Below are positions 47,101 to 56,600 of a stretch of 64,000 nucleotides of DNA, piece by piece. The notes beneath the pieces are model-generated. The model did no database searches and was not told the origin of the DNA. It saw only the letters and a program-made list of their open reading frames with translations. A program made the translations under genes and the position numbers. The stretch is from a virus. Numbering within the stretch: position 1 is the first letter of the stretch; every line of letters starts with the position of its first letter. The stretch lies in the IMG/VR virus record IMGVR_UViG_3300018428_002563, positions 1 to 64,000 of that record; one strand, written 5' to 3'.

Positions 47101-50100
47101 TAATGAAATACAAGAACGTAACAAAGGTAGAGTGTTCTTTGTAAGTACTGACCAAGATGGTTTCTTCCGTGTTGGTAGATTCTTTACAGTTGACCAAGGT
47201 ACTGGTACAGTTACATTTGCTGCAAGTATTGCACTTTCAGATGTTGACGGTATTGGATTTAAACGTGGTGTTGTTGTTACTGAATTCTCAACAGACAATG
47301 CAATGAGTGACAATGCTAACGATACTGTTCCGGTTGAAAGTGCTGTTAGAGGATATGTAAACAGACGCTTAGGTTACGATCAACAAGGTAATGCTGTAAC
47401 AAATCCATTAGGACCAAGTGTTCTACAGCAAAATGGTAGTGTTCCTTTAACAGGTAACTTACAAGCAAACTCAAATACTATTACAGGTATTGCTCCTGTT
47501 GATCTTACACTTACAGCAGGCACAACCGCTGTAAACAAAGACTATGTAGATAGCAGAGCTGAAGGTGTTAAGAAGTTTAAAGACTTGCGTGACACATCAA
47601 TTGGTGGCGGACAAGCAGGTGATATTTTAGGTTTAACTGGACACTACAGTATTTGGCTTGATGCTAATAGCATTAACAATAAATCAGAGTTTGTAGCAGG
47701 CAGAGTTTTAACAAACAGTGGCGGTACAACAAACTATGGTACAATAAGCGGTTATGATGACGAAGTTTATGATAACGGTTTAGGTGATGTATATATTGTT
47801 TACTTTGATGCTGGACCAGATATTGCTACACTATCAGAATTTAATTTAGGATTTAATGGTACTACAATAGCAGGTTTAAAGAGTGGTGCACCAGCAATTT
47901 ACTCTAAACCAGACGGCGGCGTTGTTGGCGGAAATGCAAAATATATAAACGGCCCATTCCAAGATATAATTAACATATCTGAAGAGCCTTTTGTAAATGC
48001 TACGCCAGTAAGTGACATCAGTTTAAGCACACGTCGATTAGATAATGACGATGCTGTTCCTAGCACACCGTCAAATCCTACAGCATACTATAATATGCAA
48101 ATTAATCCAGGTGTGATTCTAAATGCTGACGTAAATGATAGTGCAGGCATAGTTCAATCTAAACTGGATATGCAAGAATCAGATACTTTTGTAACAACAG
48201 CAGACGATCAAATAACAATTCCAGCAACAGAAGTTGTGGTTGGATTTAATTACGAAATTATTCTTCAAGGCACTACAGACTTTACAACATTAGGTGCTAG
48301 TGCAAGCACAGCAGGAACTACATTTACAGCAACCGTAAGTAATCCTAATATAACAGGTGGCGGTACTGTTAAAAGATTACAAAGCAATATTGTTGTTAAA
48401 GATCTAGCAGACGATACAGATGCAAACAACCAAGCAACACTAGGATTGTCAAGTTTTGATGGTGCAAATTTTAAAGTTACAAGAGGACATGTACAACTTA
48501 AAGATAACGGGATACCTAAGACAAAGATAGAACAAATTGCTACACAAACTGTGCTAGGTAACTCAACAGCAAACACAGCTAACGTTGCAGAAGTGACATT
48601 TGAGACAGTAGTTAATGACGGTAAAGGTATACAACATGGTGACTTTTCAACCACAGCGATAGACGCTGAGGCTGGTCAAGAAGTTATGCTTAGAACAGAT
48701 AGCACAGCAGACGCTGAGCTATATGCTGTAACCACAACAACTACTACAGGTGAAGCAAGTAAAATTGTTTCTACAGATACTGGCGGTAATATAGATGCAC
48801 AAGGTTATAAATTAAACAACTACACAATCATAACACAATCAGGTTCAGGCAGTGATGGCGTACTTACTGTTAAATCAATACAGACAGGGGTAGGTATAAC
48901 TGTAGCAGGTGGTAGTGCAACAGACCCAGCATACACAACTGTATATGGTGATTTGAATGTTGGTAACCTAACAGATCCAGATGGTGCTGATGCTGATTCA
49001 GATCCAGATGTATTTGATAGAAGCGCACTTCATGTATCAGCTGATACAGCATTTGATACAGCGAACAGTATAACAGGTACTGAATCAAGATTTGTTGCTT
49101 CTAAATGGATGTACACAAACTTTATCGAATCAGTAGACGAAAAAGGCGCAACATCAGCAGGTATTGCTCTAGGTTCATACAGCGGGAAAGTTGATGTAGG
49201 TAATGTTGGTATTATTGCAACTAACGGAACAGTACAGAAAACTGTTGCTTCGTTTGGTATGCTAGATAGCGACAGTGACGGAACAGTAGATACTCTTGCT
49301 ATTTGGCCTGAAGATGACAACACTGTTGATATCGGTAACGCTAACTATCGTTACAAAACAATTTATGTTAAAGCTGTAAATGTAGATGGAGATATTACTT
49401 CTAGTGGTGGTACATTTGGTAATATCCAAGTAGGTGTAACCGCTGATGGTGAAATTGATACTTCGGATGGTGATCTTACACTAGACAGTACTGGCGGTAC
49501 AGTTATAGTTGACGATAATCTTACAGTTGAAGGTACATCAACTCTTAAAGGTGATGTAGACATAGGCAATGCTATAGCCAGTGACACGTTGACTGTGTCG
49601 GCAAAAGTTGACTCTAATTTTATACCAAGCGGTACATCACGTAACTTAGGAGATTCTACAGATTATTGGGCAAATGTGTTTACAAGAAGTTTAACCACAG
49701 GTGCAAATACAACAACAGGTACTATAACTGGTGACTGGTCACTGACTTCAGGATCTAAATTACAGTCAACATATGCTGACTTGGCTGAGATGTATTCAGC
49801 AGATGCAGAGTATGAAGTAGGAACTGTGGTTGTGTTTGGTGGCGAAGCAGAAATTACACTTACTAATACTAAAGGCGACACAAGAGTTGCTGGCGTAGTA
49901 AGTGAAAATCCAGCGTTCGTAATGAACCAAGAATGTCCAGGCATTGCAACCTGCATTGCATTACAAGGAAGAGTACCATGTAAAGTTATAGGCACTGTTA
50001 AAAAAGGTGACATGCTTGTAACTAGTGCAATTCCTGGTTACGCTATTGTTAATAACACACCAGGAGTTGGTAGTGTAATTGGTAAGGCTGTAACAACTAA

Positions 50101-50149
50101 AGATACTGATGACAAAGGTATTGTTGAAGTAGTAGTAGGACGAGTATAA
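41198..50149 (+). CDS. Giant tail/fibre structural protein (2983 aa)
   Basis: The N-terminus (EVDIGIEGNDGTGDSIRESF, then RKVNENFQEIYAVVG) is a signature of T4-like marine phage tail-associated proteins and probably docks to the baseplate. The rest is a very long series of beta-rich modules with Asn, Gly, Thr and Asp turns. The last about 130 residues (YADLAEMYSADAEYEVGTVV, then GRVPCKVIGTVKKGDMLVTS) form a C-terminal domain common in phage fibres, possibly a chaperone or autocleavage module. Likely a host-contact fibre. Confidence 0.9.
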   Translation: MARQEVDIGIEGNDGTGDSIRESFRKVNENFQEIYAVVGKGGQITFTLLADTPDSLNPFKGDGVDAYLPIVSQDGTEIEIRKLGSDSDENPANVDTIDVSVATNGKIILKLNSITLQSDAKPVLGGPLNAAGVAIANVGTELDDVTGFNNTHGTSFSIDDIVIDKKFADKNYIRRQDPGETINVPAEPADGSSYTKVFTVSLSSAVGVGTALIPQHGLTRGSDGAAYIFNTSGTGLNWSRIDPATDTLVSSTDLDDNNQLIYGPLENGDVVYLGILDENNIGFFANPEDALLNDSVERNRRRYKLTTTDSAGLSITDGGFNEDLEGFFLSHQVMPRDSIVRRQGDTMEGPLTLHDHPGDLAGAGTPNGIADLQAVSKLYVDSQSTESSANIFVSVVGNDAQNVAPPGKEGSSLAYAYRTIGAAARKAEQIQIASPFEPGPYMQDIFTSRVINEGDPAVVELSQVTQRGYATGAGLDSRGNTKSLVDANKNFIIAEVIAWKNEQIENKATTTVGTTTVNWTDRVVNDRALELDLSIALDAALLDHVAGTLASALSTRVGVEFYNDEYGRSQNGLLKTVYAHLLEQARTITASIITNTPVTPSQTIYTQELITFGSNQPDSDDAASVTGISGNMAIQRDIVLNGVFSAETPQTGNRYELFFSNSVNGISQGKVDQGDPQNRDLRVGKVIRGKTSGAIGKIIRYFTGDDNINNPGSTDDLAELELLTPVEFTIGEKLEMGNIVNNRQITIRIETGQYFEDYPIRVPANVSLVGDEFRRVIIRPKDEVSQSPWSGTYFYRDKEFDGLTGDSDSVTGVADPNLPVDGEAYINPLTGETDGYFGRHYLYNPNLPKNVDNGGNLAITNPGQYVDAAVLIEKNKEFVIAEVIAFLDFSKDQSNQGQPGYTGYAGVVWDDQARDRYRRTIGSLCDAIAADLRAGGSINTLHIQGSIFFDGLNYTNEATPRYQSIISAADVIQNVIINNAYNNILYAAFKGSDHPTQYINTNLTGGADVAGNGNLVYDIVELIKWGNDESPNNDWNPAKRSTALDAFLMNDATILRNMTVQGHGGFMCVLDPEGQILTKSPYIQTGSSFSQSLNRQAFRGGMLVDAFCANTPVKVTSVEANGFELLVTADPGSGLSIRKPQTPCPFYINGIRYQVNDVTDYNDGGALLAPTARLILDSTSGPVSDANPDINIGWDEVELPIPGGGYAITLQTAGNRSQLGNDFTQVNDLGYGLVTINGGLSEMVSMFTYYCHTAYYAGNGGQIRSLNGSNANGVYGLVSQGSDPNEVPDNVVLKNDMVQSAKTFSAVTVLELTANLSVTAGDAIANAGSTPSASGESVFATVGKKLYLDTTSGSFTPGDSIFVNGVDSGVDIALNGVDTTGYTNVATQLSMHVYDLEHIPTNKGEIDYYHDDDPVSPLNRIGRYELANIQTMNGILVDGYTLDNTEYVFNPVARTTNVNGVVGNDESDPVTETTEAVIVISKSQQTVNGQSGIYKVNIFGTERGDHYKIGDTFTISGTQLGGVSPTHDATVTVTEINRSTVNIDNGIQTGSIRRMSISGAINIIPNFTPQRDGQVYKLNFSTSNDQFDNDGLFQDIPVNQPVDIRQNQTHLFRDIESVGSLTIRPSTAVNFDDDPLDTYRSISFGVNDSAGGLLLDDESLTGFDATYDFVQLLINDSYKNLAGSTLSVPSSSTTLGGTQGDTTIAIERLSELKDIFKLNNNFDTDAQFQTIPADDTGRDYTITYELPKVISWRGKKHIVYNYREVKVESGNHNIKTTFSEENTYAVVDLKEIEEVKLTLNDYGSWERDVFYNLAQRSVLVRQVGNTSASGKVKVAQFNENVLDLYDWSGVNFNTTGALEISIDNGATYTTMTDLATNSVNLVPTLVEIRDTNVTGVASGISQPLSQGFNSVIALRAGLQDGAPAKITIQISTCRATGHDFLDIGTGSFNQTNYPNVILGFPAREAVQDNEIQERNKGRVFFVSTDQDGFFRVGRFFTVDQGTGTVTFAASIALSDVDGIGFKRGVVVTEFSTDNAMSDNANDTVPVESAVRGYVNRRLGYDQQGNAVTNPLGPSVLQQNGSVPLTGNLQANSNTITGIAPVDLTLTAGTTAVNKDYVDSRAEGVKKFKDLRDTSIGGGQAGDILGLTGHYSIWLDANSINNKSEFVAGRVLTNSGGTTNYGTISGYDDEVYDNGLGDVYIVYFDAGPDIATLSEFNLGFNGTTIAGLKSGAPAIYSKPDGGVVGGNAKYINGPFQDIINISEEPFVNATPVSDISLSTRRLDNDDAVPSTPSNPTAYYNMQINPGVILNADVNDSAGIVQSKLDMQESDTFVTTADDQITIPATEVVVGFNYEIILQGTTDFTTLGASASTAGTTFTATVSNPNITGGGTVKRLQSNIVVKDLADDTDANNQATLGLSSFDGANFKVTRGHVQLKDNGIPKTKIEQIATQTVLGNSTANTANVAEVTFETVVNDGKGIQHGDFSTTAIDAEAGQEVMLRTDSTADAELYAVTTTTTTGEASKIVSTDTGGNIDAQGYKLNNYTIITQSGSGSDGVLTVKSIQTGVGITVAGGSATDPAYTTVYGDLNVGNLTDPDGADADSDPDVFDRSALHVSADTAFDTANSITGTESRFVASKWMYTNFIESVDEKGATSAGIALGSYSGKVDVGNVGIIATNGTVQKTVASFGMLDSDSDGTVDTLAIWPEDDNTVDIGNANYRYKTIYVKAVNVDGDITSSGGTFGNIQVGVTADGEIDTSDGDLTLDSTGGTVIVDDNLTVEGTSTLKGDVDIGNAIASDTLTVSAKVDSNFIPSGTSRNLGDSTDYWANVFTRSLTTGANTTTGTITGDWSLTSGSKLQSTYADLAEMYSADAEYEVGTVVVFGGEAEITLTNTKGDTRVAGVVSENPAFVMNQECPGIATCIALQGRVPCKVIGTVKKGDMLVTSAIPGYAIVNNTPGVGSVIGKAVTTKDTDDKGIVEVVVGRV

Positions 50150-50301
50150 TGGAAAAGAAACGCCCACAAGGAAAAAGTTTTACTAATGAAAATGGAAGAC
50201 GATTAACAGTGATCGCCAATCGTGGTCCTAGATTACAAGTAAAGGTCATTGGAGATCCTAAAGGAAAAGCCGATGAAGCACTTAAAAAAATTAGGCGATA
50301 A
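50149..50301 (+). CDS. 50-aa basic protein between fibre genes
   Basis: MEKKRPQGKSFTNENGRRLT, then VIANRGPRLQVKVIGDPKGK. TAATG-coupled to the giant fibre gene; its end overlaps the next late promoter. Possibly a small fibre-assembly protein, function unknown. Confidence 0.65.
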   Translation: MEKKRPQGKSFTNENGRRLTVIANRGPRLQVKVIGDPKGKADEALKKIRR

Positions 50302-50304
50302 ATA
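50297..50304 (+). promoter_or_regulatory. Late promoter GATAAATA
   Basis: 19 nt before the ATG at 50324, with AGGATAAG between. Confidence 0.58.
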
Positions 50305-50323
50305 TAGTAAATAGGATAAGCAA

Positions 50324-53300
50324 ATGGCCAATAGATTTCCACTAGTAATAGACACAACATCAGGTAACCAGTTTAGAGAATTACCAGACGGAGATAATCT
50401 ATTACTTACAAATAGTAGCATTGTAAATGCTTTAGATATTACAGCATTAGGAACAGTTACAGCAAGCCAATTAGTTGTTGATGGTACAGTATTTAGAAAC
50501 GACTATAACGACCTGCAGAATCTTCCAACAATACCAACTAGTATACTACAACTAGGAATTGGGGACGGAACATCAGGACAGTTTTTAACTACAAATGGCA
50601 CAGGAACTATTAGTTTCCAAAACATTCCTACACAAGATCCTACCATGGGTGGGGATTTACAAGGCTCTGCAAGTAATGCACAAATTAAAGCAAATACAAT
50701 TGGCATAGACGAATTAGATGTTGATGACGGAACTATTGGCCAAGTTCTTGCTACAGACGGTTCAGGCAATTTACAATTTATTGACATGTCCGGCGGCGGT
50801 GGCGGCGGTGGCGCTACTAGCTTTTTAGGGCTATCAGGACAAATTGGATTATCGCAAATTGATGATGATTTTATTACTCCTGAAAAATTAAAAGATAACG
50901 GCCAAACACCTACACCAGGACAATACTTAACAGTAGCAGCTGGTGGTGACTTTGAATACTTAGATATTCCTACAACTAATCCACAATGGGACGATGTACA
51001 AAATAAACCTACTATTCCTGCTACACTTACTGATTTAGGTATTTCAGAAGGTAACGATGGCGATGTTTTAAAAACAGACGGCGCTGGAACTTATACATTT
51101 ACAGCATTTAATTCTATTGAAAATATAGAGTTTAGTGGAACAACAATAAGAACTGTTCCAGATAACAGCAACATTGCTATAGATCCAAAAGGCAACGGGT
51201 ATGTAAATATTATTGGTACAAACGGTGTTGTAATTCCTAAGGGTACTTCTGCACAAAGGGCGCCTGATGTTGCAGGTGCTATGCGTTTGAATACAGAACT
51301 AGGAATATTTGAAGGGTATGATGGTAGTAATTGGAATGGTTTAGGCGGCGTAAGATCAGTAGATGGACTAACATATGTTAGTGCTGAACTAACTCCAAAT
51401 GCAAGCGATGATACTTTAAGATTTATTACTAATAGTCAAACTAGTGCAACATTAACAGAAAGTTTACTAGATTTAAATTCAGCTGTTAGTGTAAAGATTA
51501 GAAGCACACAGTCCGCATTAGATTTTGATAGTGGTGCTCTTAGTGTTGACGGCGGTGTTAGTATTAAAGGTAACCTTATTGTTAGTGGTGCTATTACTGT
51601 AAACGAAGAATTCAATACAAGTGTAAAAGTAAATGCTACAGCATTGTCAGGCGGAACACAAACTTCAATTGTAACTGTAAATCCAGCAGATATAGATTAC
51701 TTTAATACAGGTCAAAAAATAAGAATTTTTGGTGCAAGTGCGGATAACATAGATCAAGATACTTCTAATCTTGGAATACAGGTTAATAGAGTAGGCTTTG
51801 CTACTCCAGATGGTAGTGGTAACGAAGTTACATTTAGTTATAGAGTTGCACAAATGGATACACAATCAGGTAAGATAAGTGCTGTATCTAGTGCTGTAGA
51901 TATTACTATTGAACCGGACGAAATAAACGATTTTAACAACAACAAAAACTTACAACTAGTAGTAAGTCGTGTAAGTTCGGCACACAATATTTTAATTTAT
52001 AGAAAAATTGGTTCCGAAGTTAACTATACACTTCTAAAAGTATTAGGTCCAAAAGAACTAGGAGTTGCTCTTAGCAATGTAGTATGGACAGATTATTATG
52101 ACTTTGATGTTGCACCCTGGAGTAAAAGAACTACACAAGGATTGTTTACAACTGATAGTGGACTTGTGCATGTTCCACTTGTAGCATCAGCAACACCAAA
52201 ACTTGGTTGGATTGATACAGAAATTACACAAATTGATCCTAATACAAATAACTTAACAGTAGCAAATAGTTTTTATGCAAGCCAAACTAGTATAGAAGTA
52301 GTTGTTGACGATACAGAAGCTGTACAACTTGCAATAGACTCTGCTAAAGCTCAAAATAGAAATAGTTATGAGCTTGAAAATAGAACATACTTTATAAAGC
52401 GTTTAGAAATTCCAGATGGATTTACACTAAAAGGAAGTGGCGACCAAACTAGAATTATCAAGCAATATTGGTCAACTGAAACATCAACAGGTGACAATAC
52501 AATAATAAGACCTAAGTCAGGGTATACAAGTTATAGTAATATAACAATAAGAGATTTAAGAATAGATGGTAATGCACAAAACCAATATTTGTCAACTGAC
52601 ACAACTTCAGAGTTTTTAAACTTTGCGTTTTATCTATATGGTAATGACTTACTTTACGAAAACATTGAGTTAGATAACGTAATAGGTGGCGGCATATATG
52701 CTTACCATCCAACAATTACAAATAACTTAACAATACTTAACAGTGAAATTACAAGCGGTGGACTGACATATAGTTATGATTATCAACCTTTATATGCAGA
52801 TGAATGTAGAACTATTAAAATAGCTCATAACACATTTAGAGATTTCCCAGGACCAATAAGTGTAAGTGCTGTACAAAAAGGTATAGTTTCTCCGAACATT
52901 GTTGATAATTGCGGAGAAGGAATATTTGCATATGGTGCAACCAAGATAGTACTTTCACCAAACGTATTATTAGGTCCAGCAGGCGAATTTATTGCTAATC
53001 CAGATGTACTTAATTCAGAGTATGATAGTGTCAACATAACTTTAGAACCAAATATAGACTTTAACAGTCCTGCATACGTCTATCAAGAAAACGGCGCATT
53101 TTTTGACTTTACAGCAAATCAAGGTAGCCTTACAGGACTTATAAATGAACTAACCAAAGTGAATAACGTAGAAGAGCTTGTTATTCCAGGTGGATCTAAT
53201 CCGGATTACAGCCAAACACTAGGAGGAGAAGATTACATATCATTCACTACCCCAGGCGATGCTAACGGCAATTTCCAATTTAGAATAGTAACAGGAAAGG

Positions 53301-53680
53301 TAAATGACTTACTAAGTAGAGCAGGTTATTCAACTTTACTTGCAAGTAATCCTAACTCACAGGGACTAGTATATAGAATAGTTGCAACAGAATATGTACC
53401 AACTAAAACTATTGTAGGGTTGGGTAGCACAGATGGTAATAACGACTATGTTCTTCCACTAGATAGTGTAGACGGTCTAAATGTAAGCGATGTGGTCCGC
53501 TTAGTGAACCACAGTACAACTCCTGCATCAGGAGGATTGAACGGAACCATAAATTCAATAAATACGATAAGCAATACTATAACAATTGATTTTGGTGTAA
53601 CCACAATTCAAACGCCGGCGAGTTCCGGACAAGTTGCACTACAAAATAATTTCGTAGTAGCCAAAGGGAAAATTAACTAA
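50324..53680 (+). CDS. Tail fibre/tailspike with right-handed beta-helix (1118 aa)
   Basis: The N-terminal MANRFPLVIDTTSGNQFREL is typical of cyanomyophage-type fibre proteins, followed by repeats with NLPTIPTSILQLGI and similar (fibre shaft). Residues about 660-910 form a pectate-lyase-like beta-helix (DDTEAVQLAIDSAK, FTLKGSGDQTRI, NITIRDLRIDGN, NNLTILNSEI), as in tailspikes that bind or cut polysaccharides. No catalytic residues could be assigned. Its stop overlaps the next start. Confidence 0.88.
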   Translation: MANRFPLVIDTTSGNQFRELPDGDNLLLTNSSIVNALDITALGTVTASQLVVDGTVFRNDYNDLQNLPTIPTSILQLGIGDGTSGQFLTTNGTGTISFQNIPTQDPTMGGDLQGSASNAQIKANTIGIDELDVDDGTIGQVLATDGSGNLQFIDMSGGGGGGGATSFLGLSGQIGLSQIDDDFITPEKLKDNGQTPTPGQYLTVAAGGDFEYLDIPTTNPQWDDVQNKPTIPATLTDLGISEGNDGDVLKTDGAGTYTFTAFNSIENIEFSGTTIRTVPDNSNIAIDPKGNGYVNIIGTNGVVIPKGTSAQRAPDVAGAMRLNTELGIFEGYDGSNWNGLGGVRSVDGLTYVSAELTPNASDDTLRFITNSQTSATLTESLLDLNSAVSVKIRSTQSALDFDSGALSVDGGVSIKGNLIVSGAITVNEEFNTSVKVNATALSGGTQTSIVTVNPADIDYFNTGQKIRIFGASADNIDQDTSNLGIQVNRVGFATPDGSGNEVTFSYRVAQMDTQSGKISAVSSAVDITIEPDEINDFNNNKNLQLVVSRVSSAHNILIYRKIGSEVNYTLLKVLGPKELGVALSNVVWTDYYDFDVAPWSKRTTQGLFTTDSGLVHVPLVASATPKLGWIDTEITQIDPNTNNLTVANSFYASQTSIEVVVDDTEAVQLAIDSAKAQNRNSYELENRTYFIKRLEIPDGFTLKGSGDQTRIIKQYWSTETSTGDNTIIRPKSGYTSYSNITIRDLRIDGNAQNQYLSTDTTSEFLNFAFYLYGNDLLYENIELDNVIGGGIYAYHPTITNNLTILNSEITSGGLTYSYDYQPLYADECRTIKIAHNTFRDFPGPISVSAVQKGIVSPNIVDNCGEGIFAYGATKIVLSPNVLLGPAGEFIANPDVLNSEYDSVNITLEPNIDFNSPAYVYQENGAFFDFTANQGSLTGLINELTKVNNVEELVIPGGSNPDYSQTLGGEDYISFTTPGDANGNFQFRIVTGKVNDLLSRAGYSTLLASNPNSQGLVYRIVATEYVPTKTIVGLGSTDGNNDYVLPLDSVDGLNVSDVVRLVNHSTTPASGGLNGTINSINTISNTITIDFGVTTIQTPASSGQVALQNNFVVAKGKIN

Positions 53681-56600
53681 TGTCAAGTCTAAATAACATA
53701 AACAATAATGCTTCGGTCGTAAACGTAGGTAGAACTACTCCAGTAACACCCGGCGCACAACCAGCAGCAAACAGTATTCCGGTTGTGGTTGCTACAGATC
53801 AAACAGCAATTCCAGTCGTTGAACAGAACAAAATACAATCAGAGGTTGCACTTTCTCTACTTGGTATTCCAAGATCAGAAGTTGCACTAGGTATATTTGC
53901 AGACGTTAACACTTACGATGTTAACCCAAGCGAATGGTCAAGTGAACCAGCAGAATATTCACAAGTTCCAAATACAGCATCTCAATATAGTGGAATTGGC
54001 GGAGTACAAGACTGGGGTATTTTGCACTTACCAGAAGAATCAGGTGCAATGGTTACAGCACCGGCAGACGAGACATCAGTACTAACAAGTAAAAGATTTT
54101 TTAGATATCAACCAGGACGTGTTTCTGCAGCTACATTTGGTATTAAGAGTTCATTTGCATCAGGCAATGTTGTAGGTGCAGGACAAAGACCACCAACACG
54201 TAACCCTGACGTTAAAAAATATGGTATCTTTGATAAGTTTGATGGCTACTATTGGGAAACAAGAGATACTGGTCAAGGCGACCAATTTGCTGTAGTAAGA
54301 CGTACACAGTCTATTATTAGAAAAAATCCATTAGAATTTGGTAACAGTGCAGGACAGCAATTAGAAGATCATGCACTAGGTGGTAAGGCTCCCGGACAAC
54401 CAGCAAGCACATATAACCAATATCCTACAGCAACCAAATACTTGACAGCAAACAAATTTGATCTAATTGACGGAAGTGTACTAAGCAATAGTGCTGTTAA
54501 ATGTCAAAGAGATTTAGGTTACTTCCTTGAAGCAATAGGAACAGACATTACACTTGGCACTAACTACGGTAGTACATTCCAAGGACTTGCAGAGTCAAAC
54601 TCCAACGAGTATCCTTTACCAACAAGTGTTACTGATGCAATTAACAGTTCACAAACTGAAGTTAAATCATTAGCAGGTGTTGATAACACAGCAGACGCGG
54701 CTGTAGACACATGGTATAACAATTTACGTGCTATTGCTGTTGATCCTGCTACACGAGTAGACTATGCTAGTGCAACACAGGCAGAGCAAATTGCTTTCCT
54801 AAAGGCTGTTACATTTACTAATCCAACTAGCGGCGGATCAGCAAGTAGAGAAGCTGTAAAAGATCAACTAGTTGCAAACAGAGACTTTATAGCGGCAGAA
54901 ATAAATGCTTGGGTAGCAGATCAATATCCAAGTGCTAGTCACAATGTAAACAAATGTACACGAGATGTATTGTTTGTTCTAAACGCTGTTAGTTATGATA
55001 TATTATATGGCGGAAACAGTGCTACATACGATGCTGGCAGGTTCTTCTTTTACGATGGGTTTAGTAAGAGCGACCAAACAGCAAACTATATTACACAAAC
55101 TGTTGCAGCATATGGTAGACTTGCAGATATTATAGACGACATAGTTAAAGACGTTACTATTGTTAAAACAACAGGTAACAGTGAAACACAAGTTACAGGC
55201 AATGGTGTTGCAAACCAAACAGAAGCAGATCTAGCTGTTACATATACAAACGTAATTAAAGATGTAATTAGCGAAGGCGACATACTGTTAAGTCTTCCTG
55301 TTACAAGAACAGTTCCAGATACTTCTTGGGGTGCAGCTTCAATGACAGCGGCACAAGCGGCTATTACAGCTGCTACACAAACAATAGTAGAAACTGTGGC
55401 TCCAGTAACATTTACAGGAGATGATTTAAAATGTAAGAGAGATTTAGAATTTGCGCTAGATGCTTACATTAACGATTTAAGATGGGGCGGTGATGGACAT
55501 ATAATTGCAAACGCGGCAACCTATAATACAGCATTACTTACAGACGCAGAGCGTGAGGGAGAAACTCACTATTATTTCAGAAATAAGCTAAGAGAAAAAT
55601 TAGCAGAAATTGGCGAACTAGATGCAAGAACTAAAATTGGTAATCTTGCTAAATTCCAAATACAGGCTGTGACAGCAAATGGTTCAGGTGCATACCCTGC
55701 ACAACAAGGACCAGATGGAACAACAGGATTTATTACAAATGCACAAATTGCTAGTGCTACATATGGCCAGCGTAGTAAAATAGAAACTATATTCAGTGTA
55801 TATGCACTTTACTATGGTTATCTTGTAAGTGAGAGTTTAACATATGATACAGCAACACATTTGCCTGACGGAGCAGATCCTAATGATTTCTTAAATGTAT
55901 TGAAGTTTAAGTGTATTAGAGATGTTAAGTATGTTGTTAACGGATATGCAAGCGACTTACAGTTCGGTGGCAACGCAGCTACAGCATACAATGCATTTAA
56001 ATATTACAGTGACGGCGCATTAAAAGTTTATTCACAAACAAATGGTGGTGTAGTTGCTGAAATTAATAGACATACATTTTTGAAAGATCTATTAACAGCA
56101 ACAGGCACAGTAGATGTAACACGTAGTGATTCTCAAAATGTTGCTATACCAAGTTTAGCAACACGTTTTGCTTTAACAACAGAGCAAACAGACAAGCTGA
56201 ATACACTCGCTAACATTATTATAAACAACTTTACTACACAATACGCCGGTTCAGTAGATTATGGTACAGCAGGACAGTTTGGCGATCTTGTTATTTTAAG
56301 GGATGGATTAATTATGGTGCATGCTGCAGCTTACGATCCTACACTATTAAAGCCAAGACTAAAAACACCAGCACAAATTGATACAACAAATAATACCTTT
56401 ACACTTGCAGAAGGAAGTGTTATAATAGGACAGTATGTAAACTATTATGGTGATTGCCCAGAACTAGTTGATGGTAAAACATATTGGGTAAGTGAAGTAA
56501 AAGGACCTAAAGGTAATGTAATTACATTAATGGATCCTGCGGTTGCAGACTTTGATCAATTTGACGTAACACCTAGTAACAACACTCCAATTACACTAAC

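Noticed and set aside
48265-48654. 129-codon minus-strand ORF opposite the giant fibre gene
   Set aside because: Same reason: a shadow of a low-stop antisense frame.
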